Below are positions 29,106-40,949 of a stretch of DNA of 64,000 nucleotides, one piece after another. The notes under the pieces were generated by a model that saw only the letters and a program-made list of their open reading frames with translations, searched no databases and was not told the origin of the DNA. Within the stretch, counting starts at the first letter, position 1, and each line of letters opens with the position of its first letter. The translations under genes were made by a program, and so were the position numbers. This DNA is from Choristoneura fumiferana (Eukaryota > Arthropoda > Insecta > Lepidoptera > Tortricidae). Where the stretch lies: the NCBI RefSeq assembly GCF_025370935.1, contig NC_133496.1, forward strand, positions 1,294,181 to 1,358,180, read 5' to 3'.

Positions 29106-29935
29106 AAAAAAGATAGGATTAAATTTGTCGATTACAAACTTAAATTAAAATGTCGATTTAAAATTAAAATATTTCAAAAATTCGTAGAATTTTCCTCACC
29201 ATTTATTAAAGTATGATTTTATGGGTTGCAAATCCACTAAAAGTTGTGTTGTTAGTTTTTAATATAAAGAATACCGCGTATGAACTGCCGCTAGACTAGT
29301 GTAGCGTGAGGTTAAAAGTTAAATCTCATATTTTTTAACGAGCTACGTGGTTTATTTATAATAGAAAATTTTTGAATATTTTTCATTAGGTTTAAACTAA
29401 TTATGGCAATTATGCGTTACGGGGCAATGAATGTTTGCAGTTTTGAAACAGTTTTGTCTTTACAAGAAGTTAAGATTGCATTTTAACAAAACGAGATACG
29501 TATTGTAGTTACTGGATATTTTTATGGTACGGTTTTAATGTATTAAATATGATTTAATCTAAACTTTGTTTTCAAACAAAGACTTTGAAAGCCATACTTA
29601 AAAAGGTCACGCAACAGTGCGCCATCTAGTGAGACAAAACGATAGCCTCATTCCTTATGGCTCATCTCCTAAGAATGATAATTGCATATTTGCAAAGTTT
29701 TTTTGCAAAGTGTAACACCGATGTCCCTGAGTTACTCGGAAAAAATACAGGTAGAATCAGTTGACTGACCAGTTATCTAAATATCAGTGTCAGGCGCCTC
29801 CTTAGTAAATTTTGTACGCAGTCGTCATTTTAGCGCAACTTACTACTGGCTCTTGTTGCACAAATAACTATTGTATAGTTTTCAGATTTTTCTCTATACT
29901 TGTTCCACTATCTATTTTAATTTTTAAACTCACTT
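29106..29935. other. no gene seen
   Basis: AT-rich. Around 29605-29640 the string GTGCGCCATCTAGTGAGAC resembles a motif common in insect mobile elements (compare GCGCCATCTAGC in the LTRs). No element can be delimited. Confidence 0.4.
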
Positions 29936-30115
29936 TTTGTCTGTCCCTGACTGAATACTCCTCTCATCCAAGTCTCATCCACTCAAAGTCAACCTTTGGT
30001 AGAGATCCCTTAAAGGTATAAGTTCGCCTTTGTACATATATGTTATTGTTTATCAATTGTGTTTGCTTACTTATTTTGTACAATGAAGAGTTTACATACA
30101 TACATACTTGTAGTA
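29936..30115 (+). mobile_element. LINE 3' end with TACA tail
   Basis: AGAGATCCCTTAAAGGTATA, AGTTCGCCTTTGTACATAT and TGTACAATGAAGAGTTTACA are followed by (CATA)n. A related end (TTCGCCTTTGTACACCTC, then TGTACAATAAAAAG) is at 49845-49950. This pattern is typical of CR1/jockey-group 3' ends. Confidence 0.6.
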
Positions 30116-30930
30116 TAAGACGATATTACTTGTCAAATTTCATAGTTCTAAGTCAAACGAAAGTACCCCATAAATTACACACATACATTGATATTCAGAA
30201 TAAACAAAATTAAAATATACAGGATACATCTGCGAACCAGTTATATGATGTGTAAAAATCTTCGCTTGGGCTTTTCCTCATATCCCGTGAGTAGTCCCAG
30301 CTGTGGGACTTAAGTAGACGACGGTGATGATGGATTTATCCAATACTTTTAAAGTAAACAAACACTTTCGCATTACCAATAAAACGCTCAGCTCCAACCA
30401 ATTAAAAATTAACAGCACAGTGGGCCCAACTGCAATGGAAATGGATTAAATAAAAAATGCCATTATTTCAGCACTTTATCCCGGAGTGCCTCAACACCAA
30501 AACTGTTTCACAGCTGCAAGTACAGCGCATTTAATGGAAAACAATAAATTTATAAATAACTAGTCTTTGCCAGGGGCTTTGCTCGTGATTACCATTTAAT
30601 TTGGCAGTTAAATTGAAATTTCGGGATTTTAATACATTTCTACCTATTTCTTCTCTTCTAAGTTGCTACACTGTTGAAAGAGTGATCGAAGACTGCTGGC
30701 CTCTATTTTATTAAAGTGACAAATTGTCAGTGACATCATATTATATACTATTTTGGAATCTGGGATTAATCACTAGATGGAGCTCCACAAACCACGAGCT
30801 TATCTACTGAACGCCATTACCACGATTAGTTACCCAAACTTTAATTGAGAAGATGGGTGTTAAGTTGTCAAGTAACCAGTGCTAAATAATAGTTCTGATA
30901 AACCTGATCGTGTTCGTGATAATACGAAAA
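30116..30930. other. no gene seen
   Basis: AT-rich sequence without recognisable structure. A (GATGATG)-like end at 30325-30335 may be a SINE or LINE tip. Confidence 0.4.
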
Positions 30931-31170
30931 AAGTGACTGATATTGTGAGTGCATTTTGCCGTGGCTTTAAAGCGATTTCGAGTTCCAGTAGAGTGGTCAA
31001 CTTGTCAGGAAGAGGATAGATACGTCCGATTTATTTTTCTGGCTGACAGTTATACCAGTATACCCGCAGTTCTCCAGTCGTCTCGTGATCACGGCACAAG
31101 CAACTGTGCCGAAATATCGAGCTTCTCTAAAATCAAAGTACTAGGAACAAAACCCGAATTGAAATCATAA
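30931..31170 (+). other. unrecognised open frame (73 codons)
   Basis: The frame 30949-31170 has fairly balanced composition (WSTCQEEDRYVRFIFLADSY) but no domain I can name and no support from neighbours. It could be a fragment of LINE ORF1 or chance. Confidence 0.2.
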
Positions 31171-31572
31171 AATTCACTAAATGTTTTTCGTTCTTTCTTC
31201 TTTCTATTTCAATTTCACGCATGAGCGTGTTCGTGTGATATATTGCTCGCGTATATCCATCAACTATCACTATAATAGTAAACCATTCTCTTAGCATAAT
31301 TATTAGCCTGGCACTGGAGCTCTGGGAATGCAATTCGATTTTCACACTATCTGAATTATCTAGTGGCCACGTCGATTGTCACGGAACTGGTTCGATTGCC
31401 ACCAAACTTGCAGATTGTCACGTCCCTCGGAGTTTGGAATTGCAAGTGTCTTATTTGATGCTGTTAGGATCGAAATACGTCAGTAGAGGAGTTCGATTGT
31501 AAAGTTTTTAAGAGTAATAATAGTAACCCTTAGCCGTTTTCGGCTACAGTGACTTGAGTGTGCGTATTGCAT

Positions 31573-31767
31573 TTATGGGCTGGGATGTTTAGCCCTTACG
31601 TGGCTGACGTAGCCGATCTTTGCAGAGAACGTTCTTTTGCAAGCAGCACAGATTAGAGTACCATTGTCATAATTGTATTGTATGTTCGAAGGGGTCTTGC
31701 TTTTAGAGTTACCAGGTTTCAAAGGCCAAAGTTGTACTTTCCTGTTAAAATCCGTCACTAGCCACAT
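31573..31767 (-). pseudogene. C2H2-type zinc-finger fragment
   Basis: The last third reads ICAACKRTFSAKIGYVSHVR and then AKH: Cys-X2-Cys, then two His, a classical single C2H2 finger spacing. It is followed by PSP and a stop. The first 35 residues (FNRKVQLWPLKPGNSK) show no domain. A lone finger at the end of a short ORF in repeat-rich DNA suggests a mobile-element protein tail, since some LINE polyproteins carry such a finger. A host exon cannot be excluded. Confidence 0.4.
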
Positions 31768-32884
31768 GAAATGTTTTCTGGGTGTGTTGTAGTGTCTTTG
31801 TCATTTCATACTTTTTGAAAAATAAAATTAAATTCCTTCTAGACATAAGTCAATAGGTTAACAAAGTATTTCAAATCATGGATTAAACAAATTCAATTGA
31901 ATTAAAAAAACACGTTTAGTTCTAAATATTGAGAACGTTGAAAGTTTACTAATTAGGGTTCGTTCAAACAAAATAAGCGGTTTTATACATGCCATGAAAA
32001 TATAAGTCAAGGCAAAGATCGTGTGAACAGTTTTCGCCATTAGCTCAAAAATATCTTAGATCCTAACCCTAAGTCATTTACCCGATCCAATCTACCCAGG
32101 CGCTATCTCTAAGAATAATTATAATTAAAACCCCAGAACCTTCCGTTTGGAGGACTATTAGTTTTTACGTTTCAGCTCTTATTATGCAAATTTGGTGTTT
32201 TGTTGCCTGAACCTTCGAGGGGATGTTAACGCTGCCAAGGACACTGAATTAAATCCATGAATACACTGAAAGCTTTTTATTTGTGCTTATATTTTTCATG
32301 TTAATAGCTATTAAAAAAACACTGAGTTTCTTGTCGATGACGCAGTTGGTTGAGTTTTTTTTACAAGCGTTTTTACTTGACCTGTTTGTTGTTTTTGGGT
32401 CAAATCTTGCATGTTCATTGTGGCCCACTTCCATTGGTCAGATTAACTTGAAATTTGGTGTATATGTGCAAGTTAAATAATAATGCAAGTACAGTCAGCA
32501 AAAGAAGCTGCCTAAAGGATGTTTCATGTCGGTTTTTTTGCAACAGGAGCCTTATTATTTTGCTCGAGGCGTTAACTTTTGTCCACCGTGTCTAAACCCA
32601 CTGTGCAATAATATTCTTCACTAATAAGAATTGTTTGTTACAGGTACACAGTTTTGGAGTATACAGTAGCACCAGTGGTATGCACAATGCACAATGATAA
32701 CAAAAAATCTCGTATGAAAGACGCGATCTGATCTCTCAATAGTTAAGATACATATAATTTACTAGAGTTTACCCGCGGCCTCGCACGCGTAAATCATTAG
32801 ATATCGCACATTGTCATGACATTTAATACTTACTGTGTTAACTCAGAATGATACTGTATTACATAATGAGTTCTATGTATATAT
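31768..32884. other. no gene seen; repeat fragment near 32440-32505
   Basis: AACTTGAAATTTGGTGTAT and AATGCAAGTACAGTCAGC at 32446-32500 recur in part, inverted, near 35945-35975. The remainder is AT-rich and featureless to me. Confidence 0.4.
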
Positions 32885-33165
32885 ACGTATTATAGCAGTG
32901 ACTTGAAATCCCGTGGGAATCCCCGAAAATTACACCGTGTTTTTCATTCACGTTGCATTAAAAACAACCATACCAAAATTCATGACTCTAAGCCCAACAG
33001 TTGTTATTTCGAGATTTTATCCCTATCCCGTGGGAATATCGGGATAAAAAGTAGCCACTACACAACATACCAATTTCATCTAAATCCGTCCAGCCGTTTT
33101 GGCGTGAAGGAGTAAAAAACATACACACACACACTTTGGCATTTATAATATGAGTAGGATCTAGT
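32885..33165 (-). repeat. GAAATTTGGTATG-type interspersed repeat, inverted
   Basis: In reverse complement CCAAAACGGCTGGACGG, TTTAGATGAAATTGGTATG and TATTCCCACGGGATAGGG match 63800-63905 and 27330-27420. Confidence 0.6.
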
Positions 33166-33220
33166 AAGGAAGCAGTTGTACAATCGACCTTCATTTCATT
33201 CGATCATCTTAATAGTTAGC

Positions 33221-33425
33221 AGTGGCCTAACAGTTTGGTCCACGACCTCCTAAGCAGAGGACCGTGGGTTCCAATCCGGGCTAGCACCTCTGACTTGACA
33301 TTTAAAACTTACCCCGAGTTTTACGGTGAAGAAAAACATTGTGAGGACAAACCTATGAGGCATTTCAATGGTATGTAGGTAATTTATATTATTGCCTCCG
33401 AATTATAATGAGGGTAATCCAACTT
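33221..33425 (+). mobile_element. tRNA-derived SINE, family 1, diverged
   Basis: GTGGCCTAACAGTTTGGTCC (A-box region), GACCGTGGGTTCCAATCC (mutated B box) and TTTACGGTGAAGAAAAAC are present. It ends at the GGCATTTCAATGG level without the usual 3' end. Confidence 0.6.
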
Positions 33426-33439
33426 TGAGAAGGAGGTCA

Positions 33440-33905
33440 ACCGTCGAATCCAACTCGGATGGGCAGCGTTCGGGAAACTCCGCAATGTCTTTTCGTCCAA
33501 AATCCCTCAGTGCCTTAAGACGAAAGTATTTAACCAATGTGTGTTGTCAGTGATGATATTATGGATCCGAGACGTGGTGCTTCACTATAGATCTTATAAA
33601 TAGGCTCAGAGTTGCTCAGCGAGCTATGGAAAGAGCTATTCTTGGAGGAGATACGTAGATGAACAAGGATCACCGACATGGCCAAGCGAATTAGTTCGTT
33701 GAAATTGCAATAAGCATATAGCACGGAGAACAGATGGTCGTTGGAGCCGAAGGTTCTCGAGTAGAGACCGTTGATCGGCAAGCGCAGCGCAGGACGTCCG
33801 CCAACGAGATGGACGGATGACCTGGTTAAAGTCGCGGGTTCACGGTGCATGCAGTCCAATGTCCGACAGTGGACGTCCACTGGCTGATATGATGATGATG
33901 AGTTA
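33440..33905 (+). mobile_element. RTE-like LINE 3' end, diverged
   Basis: AACCAATGTGTGTTGTCAG, GGATCCGAGACGTGG, GAGCTATGGAAAGAGCTATT and CATGGCCAAGCGAATTAG track the 20060-20250 order. The tail is GTGGACGTCCACTGGC then ATGATGATGATGA. Frames are destroyed. Confidence 0.65.
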
Positions 33906-33984
33906 AATAAAGCAGGAGTTAGTCTTGATCAGAGCTTTGTGTTTGATTTACATACACTTATTCAACATGGCGCAGTCGGTAGGA

Positions 33985-34100
33985 TACGATGTTAAGTTTC
34001 CAATCCACTGAGCCCGCAAGGGAATTACAGCGCAAGCTCATTTTGAGTCTAGGCTCGTGCCAGCACTGAGATTTATATAGGTTGGGATGATGATGGCATG
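33985..34100 (+). mobile_element. SINE family 1 3' end, diverged
   Basis: CGTGCCAGCACTGAGATTTA and TATAGGTTGGGATGATGATGG correspond to the SINE-1 end. The upstream part is too changed to define. Confidence 0.4.
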
Positions 34101-34104
34101 ATCT

Positions 34105-34330
34105 GTAAAATAAATACCACCGTCTTGCTCGCTAATCCTGCCGTGAAGCAGCAGTGCTTGCACTGTTGTATTTCGGCGTGGAGAGTAAGCCGGTGAAATT
34201 ACTGGCACTTGAGGTATTCCATCTTAGGCCTCTAGGTTGGCAACGCATCTTCAATACTCCTGGTGATACAGATGTTTATGGGCGGTGGTGATCTCTTACC
34301 ATCAGGAGATCCTCTTGCTCGTTTTCTGTC
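34105..34330 (+). mobile_element. CR1/jockey-like LINE 3' end (LINE-A), plus strand
   Basis: GAAGCAGCAGTGCTTGCACT, AAATTACTGGCACTTGAGG, TATGGGCGGTGGTGATCTCT and TTACCATCAGGAGATCC are the reverse complement of the copies at 26451, 47945 and 55128. Confidence 0.7.
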
Positions 34331-34429
34331 CACACGATTAATTTGTTAGACTACGATACTTTACACACGGCACACTACTGAGTATAAACACGAAGAAACT
34401 GTATGAACGTGGGTGATATGATACGTGCC

Positions 34430-34640
34430 TACAGACAGACCCTTTGTGTATACACTTAGTGCACAATACAATACCAGTATAATGACTCTTTATTGTACAC
34501 CAGAAATAGTAAGCGATACAGAAAACAGGTAGAGAAAATTACAAGGTAGTTAAACGTATTTAAGATAAGGTTATTAGGTAAAGGTAGCAATAGGCGGCCT
34601 TATCGTTTAAGAGCGATCTCTTCCAGGCAACCTTTTTACC
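34430..34640 (-). mobile_element. LINE-B 3' end
   Basis: In plus-strand text: GACTCTTTATTGTACACCAG, AAGCGATACAGAAAACAGG, AATAGGCGGCCTTATCG and GAGCGATCTCTTCCAGGCAA. It is the reverse complement of the 45850-46015 copy. Confidence 0.65.
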
Positions 34641-35330
34641 GTTTTCACTTTTTTGTACCGTATAAAGTTTCATGGTCTGTTAAAGATTTTAGAGAATTGT
34701 ATATACAATACAAGTATTAATTGAAAACAAGCATTTGGACCCAAGATAAAACAAAAAAGGTCGCGTACCCAGAAAAGACAAAGAAAAACCAAGAAAATAA
34801 GGTATGTAGCCATGCAAAAACTTACCTTAAGTCGGTGTAATAAGGCCTGCGACGTTAGCTTTGTTTTGACGAGTTCATATTAAGGAAACAGTAAACGACG
34901 AAACAATACGTTTCGCTTCAAAAGGACCTGGCTAAAGAAACAGGAACAAAGACCAACCCATTTTCGACTCTATTCCTTCAAAGTAAGGTCACATCAAGCA
35001 GCTCAATTTATTTTAATGGCTATTAATTAATTACAAATGTAAGAGAAAATGATTAATTGACAATTTGTTTTCGGTTACGCCGCGGTGACGGATGGGTGTT
35101 CACTTTTTGTTTGTATTTAATCTTTTTTAGCACAGAATTTGTCAGTGTTTTTTGCCGATTGAACCACGGTGCGAAAATTAAAAAAAAATGCTTGCTTTTT
35201 GTCATAAATGGGTTATGCGACATTCATCTGGTTTTGAATTTCATTATGTTCGTGTTTCTTCACACCCGCAACTCATTAACATAAATAATACATTTTACGT
35301 AGGAACTTTATAAGTGACACGGTGGATAAT
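34641..35330. other. no gene seen
   Basis: AT-rich. A plus-strand open frame at 35057-35284 is hydrophobic and unrecognised. No splice support. Confidence 0.4.
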
Positions 35331-35590
35331 TTATTGAATCAGGCGTTACATGTGGTTTGTTAGTCTAATATCTGATAGCATGGTGTACGGTTGTGTTGCT
35401 CTGAAGATGAGCTCTGGTTGAGTTCGAAACGCGTCAGTGTAGTGTGGTGGTGGTGATAGGTGGGTTTATGTGATTTGTGTGTGTTCTTACAGTGTGGAGG
35501 TGTAGGAACTGCATGAACACGCATATTTTGCATAAGCTTAACTATCATAAGGTCGTGGTGAGCAAAGGAATTATTTTAGTTTATTTATAC
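35331..35590. mobile_element. relative of the TTGAATCAGGCG MITE
   Basis: The left end TTATTGAATCAGGCGTTAC matches the terminus of 3337-3844. The interior (GATGAGCTCTGGTTGAGTTC, GAAACGCG, TGAACACGCATATTTTGC, ATAAGGTCGTGGTGAGCAAA) instead matches 58540-58700. The right end is degraded (TTATTTTAGTTTATTT). Confidence 0.65.
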
Positions 35591-35599
35591 GGTGGGTAC

Positions 35600-35698
35600 A
35601 AACAACTTCCAACCGAGGCAACTGGAGGCCTATGGGGGAGGCCTATGTCCAACAGAGGATGTCCTGTTGCTGATAATGATGATGGTGATGACTTTTAA
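35600..35698 (+). mobile_element. RTE-like LINE 3' tip
   Basis: GGAGGCCTATGTCCAACAGA, GGATGTCCTGTTGCTG and GATGATGGTGATG are the terminal about 90 bp of the RTE-like family. Confidence 0.6.
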
Positions 35699-36232
35699 GA
35701 TGTGATCACCATCTGTCTTATGACGAAAAGTTATTTCTAAGGGCTGTTTCGAAGGGATCTTTTGACCGTGAAAATTTAGAAACAAATCTTTCATCGCTCC
35801 ACGGCAATACTCTTTCAATTTCAGTTTGATACTTCCTCGTTTTGTTCTGTGGAAAAGGGTCTTAAGAGACGGACAGCAAAATAATCGTAAACAAATGTTT
35901 TTTGTTAAAAATTTCATTTTTAACACAATATTTTTTGCTGATTGTACTTTTTGTTGACTGTACTTGCATTGTCATCCAAGCTTCATTTCCGTACCGAATT
36001 TCAAGTCGATGCCATTAACCGTTGAGGAGTTCCGTTCTGCTGCGAAGACAATCCTGGCCGGTCTACCAGGATTTCACTACACGATCATTGTATTGTCACC
36101 AGATTTACATAAGTATGCCAAAATTCAAGACAATCCGACAACTAGAAGTGGGTCAAATTTAACTTGCAACATTTGACCCGCACTTACAAGATACATTGCA
36201 AGTTAAATAAAAGCTTTTAAAAAACAAAAACA
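35699..36232. other. no gene; repeat fragment near 35935-36200
   Basis: TGACTGTACTTGCATTGTC and AAATTTAACTTGCAACATT recall 32446-32500. An open frame at 35964-36176 lies inside it and is not gene-like. Confidence 0.4.
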
Positions 36233-36334
36233 TACCAGGGTGGAACCTCTTTATAATCAATTTCGCTATGATTTCTTTGGAAAATAGCATGGGATGTCAA
36301 CATGACACTAGTAGCACAAAGGTCCACCCTGGTA
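36233..36334. mobile_element. small MITE with TACCAGGGTGGA termini
   Basis: TACCAGGGTGGAACCTCTTT at the left and AAAGGTCCACCCTGGTA at the right are inverted with one small indel, enclosing about 65 bp. Confidence 0.55.
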
Positions 36335-36647
36335 CGTGATGAAGTTTCATCGACTGTACTCGCATGTATGTAACCCTTAGACCGGATTGCTGTCCAAAAA
36401 CCATCTCTCTCACGCTGAACCCAAAATAAACTTCCGCCCATAAATATTATCATTTTAAACAAAACTGGGTAAATATGAAACTATCCGAAATCTGCGGCCC
36501 CGTTTATCACGCTGACTCTCGCCGCTCGCCATTTGTCGACGGGTGTTATTGTAGCGTGAGAATTTATCGCGTGCCACGTGATCGCCCCCGACACAACGAG
36601 GGCTCATTTATTTTAACGCAGTAAGCATTGGAAATTAGCGTAAAATC

Positions 36648-36752
36648 GGGTAACTTTAGACCTTGAGGGTAATTTTAGACCTGGAAGGTAACTTTACACC
36701 TGGAGGGTAACTTTAGATCTGCAGGATAACTATAAACCTGATGGGTAACTTG
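36648..36752. repeat. tandem repeat, about 20-bp unit, five to six copies
   Basis: Variants of GGGTAACTTTAGACCTGGAG follow one another head to tail with point changes. Confidence 0.85.
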
Positions 36753-36797
36753 GCTCATAACTAAAAATTCAATATTTTTGCAAAAGACTACCTTTTT

Positions 36798-37308
36798 ACC
36801 CGACTGCGAAGAAAGAGGGTGATGTGTTTAACCCGTATGTATGTATGTATATTCCTATGTCCTCTCGTAACTGCTCAACGACTGAACCGATTAATGTATT
36901 TTTGTGAAAAAAGCGAATACACATTTCTATTTCTATTTTGATAAACGATTACGTCATCGGATTTGTCTTGATGACGCGAGTGACACTGGGTACATGAAAT
37001 TCTTGAAAAATCAAAATGGCGGATTTTTTCGCCAAATTGTGAGTTTCCAAAAAAAAAACCTATCGAGTAGGGTATCAAATGAAAGCTAATAATTAGCCCA
37101 TTTCAAATATATATGGGTTTTAATAGTTTTAATTTACTATTTTCACAGAAATATCAAAAAAGTGTGAAATAAAACAATAAATAAAAAAAAACAAAAAACC
37201 TATTGGGTATCTATTGGGTCCCGACTGCTAAATTTTAATTTAGCTACTTAACAGAGTTCTAGCCCACTAGACGTGTTTTCTTCTTTTTAGTTTTTAAGGC
37301 AGTCGGGT
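36798..37308. mobile_element. element with ACCCGACTGC termini
   Basis: ACCCGACTGC at 36798-36807 is mirrored by GCAGTCGGGT at 37299-37308. A second CCCGACTGC lies near 37218. The interior is AT-rich and non-coding. The short inverted ends suggest a non-autonomous DNA element. Confidence 0.5.
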
Positions 37309-37554
37309 TTTTAGATTTTTTTAAATTTATTGTATTTTTGTTAATGTTGAATTTTTTTAACTAACTATTTGGTAACAACTGGGTTTGGATAATGAACTTT
37401 TTTCAATTAGTCAACATGAAGGTTAAAAAAAGTTTAAAACTTGCAATCCCAAACTATTGAATTGAAACATTCTTATTTAAAGAAATCCTCTGTATATCAT
37501 GTTTTTTTGGGGGTAAAAGATCAGGCGTGTGATCTTATGGAAAACAATCGCCAC

Positions 37555-37810
37555 AGCTCATCTTCATCACCATCATCAGCCGGAAGACGCTCACTGCTGA
37601 ACAAAGGCCCCCCCTTAGAACGCCACCACGAACGACAACTCGCCACTTGCATCCAACGGTTTCCCGCAACTCTCACGATGTCGTCAGTCCACCTAGTGGG
37701 AGGCCTGCCTACGCTTCGTCTTCCGGTTCGTGGTCGCCACTCGAGGACTTTTCTTACCTAACGGTTATCTGTTCTTGAGCGATGTGGCCCGCCCATTGCC
37801 ACATCCACAG
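37555..37810 (-). mobile_element. RTE-like LINE 3' end
   Basis: In plus-strand text: CATCATCAGCCGGAAGACG, CTGAACAAAGGCCCCCC, CCTAGTGGGAGGCCTGCC, GTGGTCGCCACTCGAG and GATGTGGCCCGCCCATTGCC. It is the reverse complement of the conserved tail seen at 1700-1880. Confidence 0.7.
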
Positions 37811-38022
37811 ATCAATCGCACTCAAACGTAAAATTAGTGCGCTGCCAGCCCTTTTGGGCTTTAGTAGGCTCGATGAAAGATAGTGTAGCGACATAGGTAT
37901 CTAGCTATAGGTACACGGAGTCACGTGATACCTAAGGTAGAGGGACCCGGTCGCGCCAGTTGTCCTTTGCCGGTCACACGCGTAACACTTCTGTACTTAG
38001 TAATGCAATAAATACATAGAGG

Positions 38023-38277
38023 TTAACCTTGGTTTCCATTCACCATCCCTAAAGACGGTACCTCTATAATAGCAACTTGAACTTCGTACACTCCGGCCAG
38101 CAAAATATCAGCGCAACATGAATTATAAAGATGACAACGGCTGTAATGAACTTGGGTATCGATGGCAGCCCGGAACTTAGAGTTTGGCTGTTTAAGTAAC
38201 AAGCGCTCGTATCTGAAATGTAACTCATCTGAAACCGATTTCACTTGTACCACAACCCAAGGGCATATCGCATGCAT
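38023..38277 (-). other. unrecognised open frame (84 codons)
   Basis: An ATG-initiated minus-strand frame with balanced composition (SDELHFRYERLLLKQPNSK, then DILLAGVYEVQVAIIEV). I recognise no family. There is no obvious splice context and no neighbour. It may belong to an unlisted interspersed repeat. Confidence 0.25.
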
Positions 38278-39604
38278 TGAGTAGGCTCAAAGTACTAACT
38301 GCCTGCACTGGAATCGATCCAATGCGCGCCAATCTATTTATTTAACACAGTAACGGTCTTTTGCATGATATAAAGTTAAAACTATCCCCACCCCGCTCCA
38401 CAACTAAACCGTTGGCTTGAAAAACTAGTTTATTCCGTATATTCAGAACCCCTAAAATATACGATTAGTCCAGTCAGTTACATCAATCAGATAAGTCAGG
38501 TCAGTTAGAATTTAGAAAATAATTCACACGTTTTTTTTCTTTTGTCAATCAAACAAAAAAATATGAAAATTATGGCCAGTTAAAGTTCCGTGTCACGTTG
38601 CGCCGTGCGACACTTTTTAGCACTCTAAAACTTTGATGCACTTCATCTGTGATTTATAGTTTGATTGATAAAAGAAAAACCATGTCCAAACGTACTAAAT
38701 ATATATATTTTTTTTAAACACAGGAAAATACCCAATTAACTGGAATTCTTGATTCCCGCTAGTCTCCCGTACCTTGGACCACCCCCCAGCGGTGTTCCGT
38801 TTCCATTACGTGAAAGATAATTATCACAATAATTTAATACAACTTCGGGGAATAATTCCGATGTAATATTTCGTTACGGAACCTTTATCATTTGAAGACG
38901 ATATTATTAATACAATATCGCGTTTCGAGTGTAATTGAAATTATTTTGTTCGTTTATACCTTGTTTCAGTTGTGAGAAGTTTTTAGAGGACGAGTTTACA
39001 ATGATTTACTGATAAACAAACACAAAATATAGTATAAAATGAAACTATAATAAATAAGTAGATTAAAAAATATCTAAACCCGGTATTTCTCCTACCCGAG
39101 GCATCGTTACCTTGTACAGGATTTTGGACGGTTTTGGGATTAAGCATAAATAAAATCTTTTCGCAGAAATTTAATGAAATTAAACAAACAAGAATGATGT
39201 AGATAATGCACTAAAAAGTGACAGTATTTCCATGAAAATTATTAACCGTTTCTAACATCATCATAATATTTAAAATATTTAGAAATAAACGTAAGAAAAT
39301 AATTAACGAATTTCAATTGTCACAAAACTGTTTCAGGGATGCTAAATTTGACAAAACTATGACAGATAAGCAATTAAAACAGGTCACATGTTAAATTACG
39401 ATAACATCTGTTTTAGATGAAGGGTCCACAGAAAAGACACATCGAAAGCTGCGTTAGCAGGTAGTTATAATTTCCATTAACTTTTTCCATTGTGACACGA
39501 AAATTATCCATACTAATGTAATATTTAATGCATAATAATGAATGTCTATTTCTTATGTCTAAAATCAGCTGCTTCCGTCCGCTGCGAAACTTTTTTCCAC
39601 GCAG
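38278..39604. other. no gene seen
   Basis: AT-rich sequence. GGAATCGATCC at 38311 is B-box-like but has no A box or SINE body around it. Confidence 0.45.
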
Positions 39605-39715
39605 TCACAAATGGCCGGCAACGCACCCGTCAAACCTCTCGTGTTGACAGGTATCCATGGCTGGCGGTGATTGCTTCCCATCCGGTAACCCGCATGCTCG
39701 TTTACGTATAAAAAT
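39605..39715 (+). mobile_element. CR1/jockey-like LINE 3' end fragment
   Basis: ATGGCCGGCAACGCACCCG, ATGGCTGGCGGTGATTGC and CATGCTCGTTTACGTATAA are the end module of the LINE seen inverted at 2138. Confidence 0.6.
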
Positions 39716-40514
39716 ATATTATGACGATTGTAAGTTTTAGACTTTCACACACTTTTACCCCATTTTAATTGTCTATTCTGCTTTGTCTTTGTATGCCAAC
39801 TTATTGTACTGATTTGGGGTGCTCAATAAAAATGTACGTAGACTGAGCACACATAGCTTTCAACATCGATCTCCAGTTCATACATACAGCTACAGGGTGT
39901 ATAACATATACATCCACTATGGAGCGTGCCGCGCTCGCCGCGGGGAGGCTTTTGCGGCCTAATTTATGGCCACCGGAAGTCCTGTTAAGGCCGCTATACG
40001 CTGAAGATTTTTCCAATCAGGTTGTTCGAAAAAAAAAGCGCTTTTTTTAGCAGAGTACTGAAGAGATTGCTCGAGGGAAAATAAGATTTTAGAAAAAGTT
40101 TTTGGAAAATGTAGACGTTGAAAGTTATGATTCAAAATTTTAGAGTTAAACTTCAGTTTTAAATTTTAGTGACCAATAAAGTTCACAATATCATATTACT
40201 TATACATACAACGTATCATAAGCTTTAAAGGAACATTTTTAAACGGTCAAAAATGAAGTCAATTTCTTCAAGACACTAGTGGCTTAACTCTTACGGCTTA
40301 AAAGATAATGAAGAATCAAGATAATGTAAAGGTTCTTGATTTATGGCGCTTTTTTCAAATCCGTAGCTAGAGTGTTTTGACACAGATATTTATCAAAAGA
40401 ACGTTTAAAAAAAGCTAGTTTTTTTAATGTCTCATTTATGTGCCACGTATGTGTTACTCGTCAAGTTTGAATACTCTCTTATTACCTTGGCAGTAGTCGT
40501 GTATGCTCATCCAC
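39716..40514. other. no gene seen
   Basis: AT-rich sequence; a minus-strand frame at 40016-39801 is unrecognised. Confidence 0.4.
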
Positions 40515-40700
40515 TTCAAAGTCAAAGTCAAAGTCAAAATATCTTTATTCAATTTAGGTTATAACAAGCACTTATGACTGTCAAAACAATCTACCACCGG
40601 TTCGGAAAAACCTCTGTTGAGAAGAATCCGGCAAGAAACTCAACGAGGTATGATTTTTTAAACAGATTTACAATATACTTCTGCTTACTCCATCCAGCTG
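40515..40700 (-). mobile_element. LINE-C 3' end with (TTTGAC) tail
   Basis: In plus-strand text: AAAGTCAAAGTCAAAGTC, AAAATATCTTTATTCAATTT, ACCACCGGTTCGG and GCAAGAAACTCAACGAGG. On the minus strand this gives a polyprotein C-terminal FLAGFFSTEVFPNRW-like peptide, an AATAAAG signal and the TTTGAC tail. Other copies: 43585, 48400, 53865. Confidence 0.65.
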
Positions 40701-40949
40701 ATGATAATAATTATGAATGGAAAAGTAGTCGCTGCTTGTAAACGTGGTAGTTAAAGACGCAACCCCTTTAGTAACCATAGCGTCATTTCAGCAATTGGAA
40801 AACCATAAATACCGCACGTAAGCGCTGGTAAACTCCCTGACTATTACTAGCATCGTTGAAACATGAGTGTTGCCAGATTAAAGCCTAGTATTTTTTACTG
40901 GAAAAATAGCTGCTGCCCGCGACTTAATCTGCGAAGCATTTCGAAAATA

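Noticed and set aside
35964..36176. 70-codon ORF
   Set aside because: It overlaps an interspersed repeat fragment also seen near 32446 and has no recognisable domain.
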